Assembly (NCBI GenBank): GCA_036226585.1 | Contig: CP108997.1 | Span: 2,418,001 to 2,482,000, forward strand | Source of the DNA: Streptomyces sp. NBC_00708 | GTDB lineage: Bacteria > Actinomycetota > Actinomycetes > Streptomycetales > Streptomycetaceae | Direction: 5' to 3' | DNA length: 64,000 nt | Shown: in pieces, positions 1-8,271 of the stretch | How the letters are laid out: the number at the start of each line of letters is the position of its first letter | How positions within the stretch are numbered: position 1 is the stretch's first letter | Notes under the pieces: generated by a model | Database searches by the model: none | The model's input: only the letters and a program-made list of their open reading frames with translations | What the model was told of the DNA's origin: nothing | Position numbers and translations under genes: made by a program

Positions 1-742
1 GGGCGAGCAGGTCGCGCATGGCCCGGACGCCGCCCTCCTCGGAGAAGTCGGCGGGGGCGATCAGCCGCTCGTCGGGCTCCAGGCCCGCGTCGCGGACGGC
101 CTGGCGGTAGCCGTCCAGGCGGCTCTGGGAGGCGTAGACGTCGAGCCGGCCGGTGATCGTGGCGATGGTGCGGCGGCCGCGCGAGACGAGGTGTTCCACC
201 GCGCCGCGGGCGCCCTCGAAGTTGTCGGAGTCGACCGAGGAGAGCGATTCGGCGGCGGATCTGCGGCCGTTCATCACGGCGGGCATGCCGAGCTGTTCCA
301 GCAGGTCGGGCAGCGGGTCGTCGGCGTGCACGGAGACCAGCAGCACGCCGTCCACACGGTGCGCGGTGAGGTACTGGGCGAGCCTGCGGCGCTCGCGGTC
401 GCTGCCGACGAGGGTGAGCAGCAGCTGCATCTCCGTATCGGCCAGGGCGGCGCCGACCCCGCGCACGATGTCGGAGAAGTACGGCTCCGCGAAGAAGCGG
501 CTCTCCGACTCGGGCACGACGAGCGCGATGGCGTCGGTACGGTTGCCGGCCAGCGCACGGGCCGCGCGGTTGGGTACGTAACCCAGCTCGGCGACGGCGG
601 CCTCGACCGCCTCCCTGGTGTGGGCGCTGACGCGGGGCGATCCGTTGATGACGCGCGAGGCCGTGCCCCGCCCGACCCCCGCCCGCGCCGCGACCTCTTC
701 GAGCGTGGGCCGGCCCCCGCTCCGTACTCGCGCTGCCGTCAT
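1..742 (-). CDS. cebR: LacI-family repressor of cellobiose utilisation, CebR (C-terminus cut by window edge)
   Basis: LacI/GalR regulator, 247 codons visible, running off the left edge. The N-terminus is a LacI helix-turn-helix (TLEEVAARAGVGRGTASRVI, then the hinge-helix region NRAARALAG), followed by the start of the periplasmic-binding-protein-like effector domain. The ATG at 742 has a GGGAGG ribosome site about 3 bases upstream of GCC. The gene lies next to bglC and the cebEFG transporter, and perfect CebR-type palindromes (TGGGAGCGCTCCCA) lie in its own promoter and upstream of cebE. CebR is known to repress cellobiose/cellotriose uptake and release DNA when these sugars bind. Family and start are seen directly; the CebR assignment rests on gene order plus operator sequence. 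Confidence 0.9.
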   Translation of the reverse strand, partial: MTAARVRSGGRPTLEEVAARAGVGRGTASRVINGSPRVSAHTREAVEAAVAELGYVPNRAARALAGNRTDAIALVVPESESRFFAEPYFSDIVRGVGAALADTEMQLLLTLVGSDRERRRLAQYLTAHRVDGVLLVSVHADDPLPDLLEQLGMPAVMNGRRSAAESLSSVDSDNFEGARGAVEHLVSRGRRTIATITGRLDVYASQSRLDGYRQAVRDAGLEPDERLIAPADFSEEGGVRAMRDLLA

Positions 743-854
743 GGCTGCCTCCCGTTCGCGGTCAATTTCTCACAGTCGGATAACCAAACCAAGTCCTGGT
801 GTGGGTTCCCTTGACACTCTGCGGGACCGGTCGGCCGCTCCCCTCCCCCACTCA

Positions 855-870
855 GTGGGAGCGCTCCCAC
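855..870. promoter_or_regulatory. CebR operator upstream of cebR (perfect 16-bp palindrome)
   Basis: GTGGGAGCGCTCCCAC is a perfect palindrome containing the 14-bp CebR consensus TGGGAGCGCTCCCA. It lies about 113 bp upstream of the cebR start, between cebR and the end of bglC, so autoregulation of cebR is likely. Confidence 0.85.
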
Positions 871-923
871 TCTACGCGCGTGGTCAAGCGTTCCGCACAG
901 GCCGGGGGCGGAGCCGGGAAACG

Positions 924-955
924 GCTGAGACCCGGCACGGATGCCGGGTCTCAGC
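924..955 (-). terminator. Hairpin terminator after bglC
   Basis: Perfect 13-bp inverted repeat (GCTGAGACCCGGC / GCCGGGTCTCAGC) with a 6-base loop, 42 bp beyond the bglC stop. It probably ends the cebEFG-bglC transcript and separates it from cebR. There is no clear U-tract, as is usual for Streptomyces terminators. Confidence 0.8.
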
Positions 956-997
956 GGGCCGGTACGGGTCAGGACGTACCGGAGAGGGAGGGAGATG

Positions 998-2464
998 TCA
1001 GGCGAGGTCGCCCTGCGGGGGCAGTGCGTGGCGGCGGATCACATCGGCGTACCAGTGGGCACTGGCCTTCGGGATGCGGCGCTGCGAGGCGTAGTCCACG
1101 TACACGGCACCGAAGCGCTTCGAATAGCCGTACGCCCACTCGAAGTTGTCCATCAGCGACCAGAGGAAGTAGCCGCGCACATCCGCGCCGTCGGCCACCG
1201 CGCGCTGCACGGCGTCGAGGTGGCCGTGCAGGTAGGCGATGCGCTCGGGGTCCTGCACCCGGCCCTCGGGCGAGACGTAGTCGTCGAAGGCGGCGCCGTT
1301 CTCGGTGACCATGAGCGGGACGCCGGGGTGCTCGCGGGTGACGTCCATGAGCAGGTTGTAGAGCCCGTTGGGGTCGATCGACCAGTTCATGGCGGTGGTC
1401 GGCTTGCCGTCGGCGAGATGGAAGGCGACGTGCTCGGAGCCGGGCCAGGGCGAGTAGTCGCTGGCGCCGTGGCCGTCGTTGCGGGTGTCGCCGGCGCCCT
1501 CTGCGGGCGTGGAGACCAGGGTCGGCGTGTAGTAGTTGACGCCGAGGACGTCGACCGGGCGGGAGATCGCCTCCAGGTCGCCGTCCCGCACCAGCTTCGA
1601 CCAGTCCACCACGTGCGCGGTGTCCGTGAGCAGGTCCTCCGGGTAGGCGCCGTGCAGCATCGGTCCGGTGAAGACCCGGTTACCGACCGCGTCGATACGG
1701 CGGGCGGCGTCCGCGTCCTCGGGGCTCGGCGTCAGCGGGCGCACCTGGTGGAGATTGAGGGTGACCGAGGTCTGCGCGGTAGCGGGGAGTTGACCGCGCA
1801 GAACCTCGATCGCCCGGCCATGGGCGAGATTGAGGTGGTGGGCCGCCCGCAGGGCGGAGGCGGGCTCGGTGCGTCCGGGGGCGTGCACCCCGGAGCCGTA
1901 GCCGAGGAAGGCCGAGCACCACGGCTCGTTGAAGGTGGTCCACATGCCGACGCGGTCGCCGAGGGCGCCGGCCATGATCGCGGTGTAGTCCGCGAACCGC
2001 TCGGCGGTCGCGCGCTCCGGCCAGCCGCCGGCGTCCTCCAGCTCCTGGGGCAGGTCCCAGTGGTAGAGGGTGGCGACGGGCGTGATGCCGGCCTCCAGCA
2101 GCTCGTCGACGAGCTTGCGGTAGAAGTCGAGGCCGCGTTCGACGGCGGGGCCGCGGCCGGTGGGCTGGACCCGGGACCAGGAGACGGAGAAGCGGTACGC
2201 CTTCAGCCCCAGCTGCTTCATCAGGGCCACGTCGTCGCGGTAGCGGTGGTAGTGGTCGGCGGCGATGTCGCCGGTGTCGCCGTTGCGGACCTTGCCGGGG
2301 GTGCGGCTGAAGGTGTCCCAGATGGAGGGCGTGCGCCCGTCCTCGGCGGCGGCACCCTCGACCTGGTAGGCGGCGGTGGCCGCTCCCCAGAGGAAGCCCG
2401 TCGGGAACTCGGTGGTGGCCTCGGGCGCCGGCTTCGGGGCGATGTCGGGTCGTACAGCAGTCAT
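998..2464 (-). CDS. bglC: GH1 beta-glucosidase BglC
   Basis: 488-residue cytoplasmic glycoside hydrolase family 1 enzyme that hydrolyses cellobiose and short cello-oligosaccharides to glucose after uptake. The GH1 acid/base is Glu180 in TFNEPW and the nucleophile is Glu388 in VTENG; the N-terminal signature [14 protein letters not shown] is also present, and no signal peptide is seen. Length is normal for the family. The ATG at 2462-2464 abuts a CebR-like box (2466-2479). It is the last gene of the cebEFG-bglC series, 124 bp after cebG, and is followed by a strong hairpin. In Streptomyces, BglC also lowers intracellular inducer for CebR; that is family knowledge and not visible here. Confidence 0.93.
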   Translation of the reverse strand: MTAVRPDIAPKPAPEATTEFPTGFLWGAATAAYQVEGAAAEDGRTPSIWDTFSRTPGKVRNGDTGDIAADHYHRYRDDVALMKQLGLKAYRFSVSWSRVQPTGRGPAVERGLDFYRKLVDELLEAGITPVATLYHWDLPQELEDAGGWPERATAERFADYTAIMAGALGDRVGMWTTFNEPWCSAFLGYGSGVHAPGRTEPASALRAAHHLNLAHGRAIEVLRGQLPATAQTSVTLNLHQVRPLTPSPEDADAARRIDAVGNRVFTGPMLHGAYPEDLLTDTAHVVDWSKLVRDGDLEAISRPVDVLGVNYYTPTLVSTPAEGAGDTRNDGHGASDYSPWPGSEHVAFHLADGKPTTAMNWSIDPNGLYNLLMDVTREHPGVPLMVTENGAAFDDYVSPEGRVQDPERIAYLHGHLDAVQRAVADGADVRGYFLWSLMDNFEWAYGYSKRFGAVYVDYASQRRIPKASAHWYADVIRRHALPPQGDLA

Positions 2465-2465
2465 G

Positions 2466-2479
2466 CGGGAGCGCTCCCA
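2466..2479. promoter_or_regulatory. CebR box at the bglC start codon (one mismatch)
   Basis: CGGGAGCGCTCCCA differs from the TGGGAGCGCTCCCA consensus only at the first base. It ends one base upstream of the bglC ATG, so a bound repressor would block an internal bglC promoter or impede readthrough from cebG. Confidence 0.75.
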
Positions 2480-2588
2480 GGAAGGTGACGGACAGGGGCG
2501 TGACGGGTGGGGCTGCGGAGCCCGTACGGCCCGCGGGGCGGGCGGGGGCCGTACGGGTCCGGTACGGAGAGGTGGTGGCGAGCGGGCG

Positions 2589-3509
2589 TCAGCCCTTGAC
2601 GGCGCCGGACATGATCCCGCCGACGATCTGCTTGCCGAAGACCACGAACACCACGAGCAGCGGCAGGGTGCTGATCAGCGCGCCGGCCATCACGATGCTG
2701 GTGTCGGGGGTGTACGAGGCGCTGAGCTGGCCGAGGGCCACCTGAAGCGTGGGGTTCTGCTGGTTCAGGGCGAGGTAGGGCCAGAAGAAGTCGTTCCAGG
2801 CCTGCACGAAGGTGAGCATGCCGAGCACCATCATCGCGGGGCGGGCCACCGGCAGCACCACGCTCAGCACGATGCGGAAGTTGTTCGCGCCGTCGATCTT
2901 GGCGGCCTCGATCAGCTCGTACGGCAGTGCCTCGCTGAGGTACTGGCGCATGAAGAACACGCCGAAGGCGCTGACCAGGGTCGGGAAGATCACCGACTCC
3001 AGGTTCCCGCCCCAGCCGAGATCGGCCATCATCATGAACAGCGGGACGACGCTGAGCTGCGGCGGGATCGTCAGGGTCAGGATGACCCCGGTCATCAGGG
3101 CGCCGCGGCCGCGGAAGCGCATCTTGGCGAAGGCGTAGCCGGCCAGGGTGCAGAAGAAGAGCGTCGCCGCGGTGATGCAGCCGGCCACGATGACGCTGTT
3201 GACGATCGCCTTGCCCAGGTGGGCCTGGGTCCAGGCGGCGTCGAGGTTGTGGAAGAGGCGGTCGCCCGGCAGGAACGGCGGGGTGGTGGCCAGCACCTCG
3301 TCCTGGGTGTGGGACGCGGCCACGAGGGTCCAGTACAGCGGCAGCAGCGAGCCGATGCCGACGACGGCCAGGGCGATGTAGGCGAACGGGCCGCCCTTCA
3401 GCTGCTGCCCGGCACCGGGCTTGAAGCGGCTCGCGCGCTTCGGCGCGCGGTGGGCGGAACGCGCTGGGAGGCCGAGCTCCGGGGCTTTGGTGGGGCTGGT
3501 GATGGTCAT
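2589..3509 (-). CDS. cebG: Cellobiose ABC transporter permease CebG
   Basis: 306-residue inner-membrane permease of the MalG/binding-protein-dependent type. Six hydrophobic segments are visible, beginning with a helix after a basic N-terminal tail (residues ~1-35), and the conserved cytoplasmic EAA loop appears as [16 protein letters not shown]. It forms the membrane channel with CebF. It starts 16 bp after cebF, so the two are co-transcribed. No ATPase gene lies in the cluster; in Streptomyces the shared ATPase MsiK, encoded elsewhere, powers this transporter (established knowledge). Confidence 0.92.
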   Translation of the reverse strand: MTITSPTKAPELGLPARSAHRAPKRASRFKPGAGQQLKGGPFAYIALAVVGIGSLLPLYWTLVAASHTQDEVLATTPPFLPGDRLFHNLDAAWTQAHLGKAIVNSVIVAGCITAATLFFCTLAGYAFAKMRFRGRGALMTGVILTLTIPPQLSVVPLFMMMADLGWGGNLESVIFPTLVSAFGVFFMRQYLSEALPYELIEAAKIDGANNFRIVLSVVLPVARPAMMVLGMLTFVQAWNDFFWPYLALNQQNPTLQVALGQLSASYTPDTSIVMAGALISTLPLLVVFVVFGKQIVGGIMSGAVKG

Positions 3510-3525
3510 TGGATATCGCTCCCGG

Positions 3526-4524
3526 TCAGACCGCGGATGTGCGTACGAAGCGGCCGATGAGCCAGTTGACCGCGGCGATGATCAGCAGGAGGGCGAGCAT
3601 CGCCCAGGCCACCGCGGCGGCCGGACCGAGATGGCCCAGGTTCCAGCCGTAGTTGTAGAGGTAGACGCTGAGGGTCTCGTACTGATTCTCGTTGCCGCCG
3701 GTCGCGCCGAGCGTGCCGCCCTCCAGCAGCAGGGGCTCACCGAACAGCTGCATGGAGCCGATGGTCGAGATGACGATCGTGAAGAGGATCGTGGGCCGCA
3801 GCGAGGGGATGGTCACCTTGCGGAACTGCTGCCAGCGCGAGGCACCGTCGAGCGAGGCCGCCTCGTACAGGTCGGACGGCACCGCCTGCATCGCGGCCAG
3901 GTAGATCAGGGTGTTGTAGCCGGTCCAGCGCCAGATCACGATGACCGAGATGGCGATCTTGGACGTCCAGTGGCCGTTGGCCCAGTTGGTGTCGCCGAGA
4001 CCGACGAAGTGCAGCGCCCAGTTCAGCAGGCCGCCGTCGGCCCGGAAGACCAGGGCGAAGACGAGGGCCGCGGAGGCCACGGAGGTGGCGTACGGGGTGA
4101 GGACGACCGTGCGCCAGAAGGTGCTGGCGCGCAGCTTGTAGTTCAGCAGGTGCGCCAGGCCGAGCGCGACGAGCAGCTGCGGGACCGTCGACATGACACC
4201 GATCAGGAAGGTGTTGCTGACGGCCGTCCAGAACTCGGAGTCGTGCAGGATCCTGTCGAAGTTGTCCCAGCCGACCCACTCCATCTGGTTCATGCCGGTC
4301 ATCTCGACCCGGTGCAGGGCGATCCAGCCGGTGTAGACGAGCGGGTAGAGCCCGAACGCCCCGAAGACGAGGAAGAACGGGGCTATGTAGGCGTACGGCG
4401 ACGCCTTGTCGTCGAACCGCCAGAGCCGGCTCCGCCACGTCTGCCGGCGGGCGTCCGCCGGTGTGTGCTGGGAGCCGCGGGGTGGCGGCGCGTATGCGTC
4501 CCGGGTGGGAGTCGAGGTGGCCAC
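3526..4524 (-). CDS. cebF: Cellobiose ABC transporter permease CebF
   Basis: 332-residue permease of the MalF type and partner of CebG. After a ~45-residue hydrophilic N-terminal tail come six membrane spans. The EAA loop reads DLYEAASLDGASRWQQFRKV. The start is a GTG at 4522-4524 with a GGAAGGA ribosome site upstream. It lies between cebE (168 bp upstream) and cebG (16 bp downstream) in the order cebE-cebF-cebG-bglC known from other streptomycetes. Confidence 0.92.
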   Translation of the reverse strand: MATSTPTRDAYAPPPRGSQHTPADARRQTWRSRLWRFDDKASPYAYIAPFFLVFGAFGLYPLVYTGWIALHRVEMTGMNQMEWVGWDNFDRILHDSEFWTAVSNTFLIGVMSTVPQLLVALGLAHLLNYKLRASTFWRTVVLTPYATSVASAALVFALVFRADGGLLNWALHFVGLGDTNWANGHWTSKIAISVIVIWRWTGYNTLIYLAAMQAVPSDLYEAASLDGASRWQQFRKVTIPSLRPTILFTIVISTIGSMQLFGEPLLLEGGTLGATGGNENQYETLSVYLYNYGWNLGHLGPAAAVAWAMLALLLIIAAVNWLIGRFVRTSAV

Positions 4525-4692
4525 GAGCGGGAGTCCTTCCCTGGATTGCTTGAGTTACCCGGGTACGGGGCGGGGGCCGACTGGGCCGTCGCGTCGCACC
4601 CCTCATCAGGAACACGCAGGTGCGGGCGGCCCCGGAGGGCCGCCCGCGCCGGGCGCGTCCGGCGGATCGGGCCGGACGCGCCCCGGCGAACG

Positions 4693-6018
4693 TCAGCCGA
4701 TCACCTTGTCGATGGCCTTGGTCGCCGCCTCCCAGGCGTCGTCCGGCTTGGTGCCGCGCTGCTCCATGTTGTTGATCTGGGTGGAGATGGTGTCCTTGAT
4801 CGCCGCGTCCTTCGGGCCGAGGATCGTCTCGGGGATGGACTTGGCCTCGTCGGCGTAGATCTGGCCGATCGGGGCGTCGTTGAAGTACGGCAGGGTCGCG
4901 GTCTTCACGTCGGGCAGCTCGTACGCGCCCTTGTTGGACGGGAAGGAACCGATCGCCTTGAAGACGGCGGCCTGCTGCTCGGGGGCGGTCAGCCACTTGA
5001 CGAGCTTGGTGGCCTCGTCGACGTTCTTGCCGGCCTTCGGGACGCCGAGGAAGGAACCGCCCCAGTTGGCGGCGGTGGCACCGGGGGCGGTGGTGATGTC
5101 CCACTTGCCCTTGTTGGCGTCACCGGCGTTCACGGAGATCTGGCCGGCCATCCAGGCGGGGCAGACCACGGTGGCCATCGTGCTCTTGCGCAGCGCGGCC
5201 TTCCACGGGTCGCTGAACTGGGCGAGGCCCTGGGTCAGCTTCTTGTCCGCGGCCTCGGCCGCGAGGTTCCAGCCCTGCTGGACGCTGGGGCTGTCCTTGT
5301 AGACCGCCTTGCCGCTCTCGTCGTAGTACTGCTTCGCGTTGGAGCTGACGACGGCGTTGTACATGGCGCTGGCGGAGTCCATGAAGTACGTGCCCGCCGG
5401 GGCCTTCTTCTTGAACTCCTCACCGAGCTTGAGGTAGTCCTCCCAGCCGCCGGAGATCTTGGCGGCGACCTCCTTGCGGTCGGTCGGCAGACCGGCCTTC
5501 TTGAACAGCTCGGTGTTGTAGCAGAGCGACATCGGGCCGATGTCGGTACCCGCGCCGATCACCTTTCCGTCCGCCGTGGTGGCCTGCTTCTCCTTCCACG
5601 ACACGAACTCGTTGACATCGATGACCTTGCTCAGGTCGGCGAACTGGTCCGCCTTGGTGTCGACGAGCTCCTTGATGCGGCCGACCTCGAGACCCTGGAC
5701 GTCGGCGAGGCCGCTGCCCGAGTTCAGCTGCTGGAGCAGCTTGGGGTAGTAGACCTTCTCATCGGCGGTGGTGTCCTCCTTCACCGTGATGTTCGGGTGC
5801 AGCTCGTGGTACTTGGCGAACAGACCGGCTTCCTTGTAGCCGAACTGGCCGAAGTCGGCGACGGTCAGCGTGATCTTCCCGTTCGCCTCGGAGGACTCGT
5901 TCGAGTCGGAGTCGTCACTGCTGCAGCCGGTCAGCAGCAGCGCCGAAGCGGTCAGGCCCGTGGTGGCCAGAACCGCGACTCTGCGGCTCCGGCCGGCGAC
6001 GGTGCGGGTGATACGCAT
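4693..6018 (-). CDS. cebE: Cellobiose-binding lipoprotein CebE
   Basis: 441-residue extracellular solute-binding protein (family 1). The signal peptide has basic residues (SRRVAV) and a lipobox LLTGC with Cys32, so the mature protein is lipid-anchored outside the membrane and captures cellobiose/cellotriose for CebFG. An open frame continues upstream, but the ATG at 6018 is chosen because it carries an AAGGAG ribosome site and gives a proper signal peptide. It is the first gene of the ceb operon. The promoter with TTGACA (6200-6205) and CAATCT (6176-6181), 18 bp apart on the minus strand, places transcription start just ahead of the CebR box at 6147-6160. Confidence 0.93.
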   Translation of the reverse strand: MRITRTVAGRSRRVAVLATTGLTASALLLTGCSSDDSDSNESSEANGKITLTVADFGQFGYKEAGLFAKYHELHPNITVKEDTTADEKVYYPKLLQQLNSGSGLADVQGLEVGRIKELVDTKADQFADLSKVIDVNEFVSWKEKQATTADGKVIGAGTDIGPMSLCYNTELFKKAGLPTDRKEVAAKISGGWEDYLKLGEEFKKKAPAGTYFMDSASAMYNAVVSSNAKQYYDESGKAVYKDSPSVQQGWNLAAEAADKKLTQGLAQFSDPWKAALRKSTMATVVCPAWMAGQISVNAGDANKGKWDITTAPGATAANWGGSFLGVPKAGKNVDEATKLVKWLTAPEQQAAVFKAIGSFPSNKGAYELPDVKTATLPYFNDAPIGQIYADEAKSIPETILGPKDAAIKDTISTQINNMEQRGTKPDDAWEAATKAIDKVIG

Positions 6019-6146
6019 TCCACTACTCCTTGTTCCAGGGTGGGACTGGCTCACTGCGTGGCATACGCGCTGGTGGGTGCGGGTGCCGGATGGGGTTGGG
6101 GGGAGGACACGGGCAGTGCCGTTCACGCGGGAAACCCCGTGCGATG

Positions 6147-6205
6147 TGGGAGCGCTCCCATGCGTCGATGTCGGAAGATTGCTGCCTCGGAGGGGTGGGT
6201 GTCAA
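6147..6205 (-). promoter_or_regulatory. cebE promoter with CebR operator
   Basis: On the minus strand a perfect -35 TTGACA (6200-6205) is separated by 18 bp from a -10-like CAATCT (6176-6181). The perfect 14-bp CebR box TGGGAGCGCTCCCA occupies 6147-6160, about +9 to +22 from the expected start, suited to blocking early elongation. The remainder of the 6019-6512 intergenic stretch shows no further gene. Confidence 0.8.
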
Positions 6206-6512
6206 GAGTTGAAGACGCTTCCGTTGCGCGAGCGTGTCCTGCAAGTCACGAGACCGTGTCCGCCCGAAGGCTTGCCAAAGCACTGCGCCGCGTTGCGGCC
6301 TCGGCCGCGATTTTGAATTCCCGCAGGTGGCAAGCGGGTTGGGGTTGGATCTTGATCGGATGCCCGGGAAGAACCGGCAGGCGTGCCGGTTTTCCGGCAT
6401 CCCCCGGAAACGGGCCGCCCCAGCCTCGGGGGCCCCGCCGGGAAGTGAACGGGGTACGGCGCGGAGGGGGCGGGAATGCGGAGTCGCGCGTTCTTTGCCC
6501 GAAGCCGGGGCG

Positions 6513-8213
6513 GTGCCGGCCGGAGCCGGCGGGCGGGGGTGGCCCGGGGACCATCCCGAGCTTGCCCTCTTCCTCTGTCTCGCCCTCGGCTACCTCGTGG
6601 GGAAGCTCCGCGTCGGCCCCATCACGCTCGGCGGCATCTGCGGAACGCTGATCGTCTCGCTGCTGATCGGTACCCGGCACGTCACCGTCGACGACGACGT
6701 CAAGACGGTGTTCTTCGCCCTGTTCATCTTCTCGCTCGGCTATCTGGCCGGGCCGCAGTTCTTCGCCAACCTCAACCGGCGCAGCCTCCGCTTCCTCGCG
6801 CTCTGCCTGATCGAGCTGGTCTGCGTCCTCGGTATCGCCTTCGGGCTGGCCAAGGCGTTCGACCTGGACGTGGGGACCGCGTCCGGCATCCTGGCAGGCG
6901 CCGCGACGGAGTCCGCCGTGGTCGGTACGGCGACCGAGGCCATCGGCAAGCTCGACGGGCTGACGTCCGCCCAGATCACCCAGTACCAGGGCCACGTCGC
7001 CACCGCGTACACCGTCTGCTACCTCTTCGGCCTGGTCACCATCGTGCTGTACACCAGCCAGATCATGCCGATGCTGATGCGCATCAAACTGGCGGACGCC
7101 TCCCGCGAGCTGTGGGAGAAGATGCGCGGCGGCGCCCGCGGCCTGGAGGCCGACGAGCGGGAGGCGCTGCCCGGCACGGTGGGCCGTACCTACCTGGTGA
7201 CCCTGGCCGACGGCCTCAGGATCGGTGAGCTGAAGGCCGTACGGGCGGGCAGGGTCACCGTCGAGGGCGTCAAGCGCGGCAGCAAGCTGCTCACCCCCTC
7301 CCCCGGTCTGGAGCTGACCCTGAGCGATCTGGTCCAGCTGGTCGGCCGGCGCTCCTGGATCATCGAGGCCGGCCGCGAGATCGGACCCGAGACTCCCTCG
7401 GTGCCGGGCCTCGACACCCCGCTGGCGACCCGGCAGGTCGCGGTGACCGAGAAGGCCACGGCCGGCTCCACCATCGCCCAACTGGAGCGGGACCACCCCG
7501 AGTTCCTGAAGGACGGGGTCTACGTCACCGATGTGCTGCGCAACGACCAGCATCTGCCCGCCTCCGCCGAGACCACGGTGCAGCGCGGCGACGTGCTCAC
7601 CCTCGTCGGTGCGCGGGCGGGCCTGAACAAGCTGGTGGCGAAGATCGGCGCGGTCGTGAAGAACGACGCGACGGACTTCATCTACCTGGGCTTCGGCATC
7701 GTGGCGGGCTCGCTGCTCGGACAGGTCGTGGTCCGGTTCGGCGACATCCCGATGTCGCTCGGCACCGGTGGCGGCTGCCTGGTCTCGGGGCTGCTCTTCG
7801 GCTGGTTCCGCTCCCGCAAGCAGACCTTCGGGGCCTTCCCGCCGCAGGCCGCCAACACGCTCAAGGACCTGGGCCTGGCCGTCTTCATCGCCTGCACCGG
7901 CCTGACCGCCGGACCGCAGGCCTGGCCGCTGCTGAAGGAGTACGGCGCGCTGCTCCCGTTCGCCGGGATCGCCATGGTCCTCATCCCCGCCACGGTCTCC
8001 CTGATCGTCGGCCTGAAGCTGCTCCACATCGAGAAGCCGCTGCTGATCGGCGCCATCGCGGGCCAGCAGTGCTCGACCCCCGCGATCACCTCCATCACCC
8101 AGGTGGCGCAGAGCTCCGTACCGCTGCTCGGCTACACGATCACGTACGCGCTCTCGAACTTCCTGCTGCCCCTCACCGGCCCCGTCCTCGTCGGTGTCCT
8201 GGGATCCGGATGA
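6513..8213 (+). CDS. aspT: Aspartate:alanine exchanger, AspT family
   Basis: About 566-residue inner-membrane antiporter of the AspT/YidE family. It has N-terminal hydrophobic segments starting at HPELALFLCLALGYLVGKL, a central pair of RCK_C/TrkA-C-like cytoplasmic domains (roughly residues 200-380), and a C-terminal set of spans including GGGCLVSGLLFG. AspT imports aspartate and exports alanine. The next gene encodes aspartate 4-decarboxylase, so the pair can run a proton-motive decarboxylation cycle. The start is uncertain: GTG 6513 is the nearest in-frame start before the conserved HPELALF and has only a weak ribosome site. No clear promoter was recognised upstream. Confidence 0.86.
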   Translation: MPAGAGGRGWPGDHPELALFLCLALGYLVGKLRVGPITLGGICGTLIVSLLIGTRHVTVDDDVKTVFFALFIFSLGYLAGPQFFANLNRRSLRFLALCLIELVCVLGIAFGLAKAFDLDVGTASGILAGAATESAVVGTATEAIGKLDGLTSAQITQYQGHVATAYTVCYLFGLVTIVLYTSQIMPMLMRIKLADASRELWEKMRGGARGLEADEREALPGTVGRTYLVTLADGLRIGELKAVRAGRVTVEGVKRGSKLLTPSPGLELTLSDLVQLVGRRSWIIEAGREIGPETPSVPGLDTPLATRQVAVTEKATAGSTIAQLERDHPEFLKDGVYVTDVLRNDQHLPASAETTVQRGDVLTLVGARAGLNKLVAKIGAVVKNDATDFIYLGFGIVAGSLLGQVVVRFGDIPMSLGTGGGCLVSGLLFGWFRSRKQTFGAFPPQAANTLKDLGLAVFIACTGLTAGPQAWPLLKEYGALLPFAGIAMVLIPATVSLIVGLKLLHIEKPLLIGAIAGQQCSTPAITSITQVAQSSVPLLGYTITYALSNFLLPLTGPVLVGVLGSG

Positions 8214-8271
8214 CCGGCTCCCCCGGCGCCACCACCGTCACCCTCGACCACTGACCAGCGGGAGCACGGAC

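Noticed and set aside
3421..6651. 1076-codon plus-strand open frame
   Set aside because: Antisense to cebG, cebF and cebE, which have clear domains, lipobox, ribosome sites and operators.
6476..7228. ATG-initiated frame that might be the start of AspT by frameshift
   Set aside because: It translates to Arg/Pro-rich shadow sequence; AspT motifs are continuous in the other frame, so no frameshift is needed.
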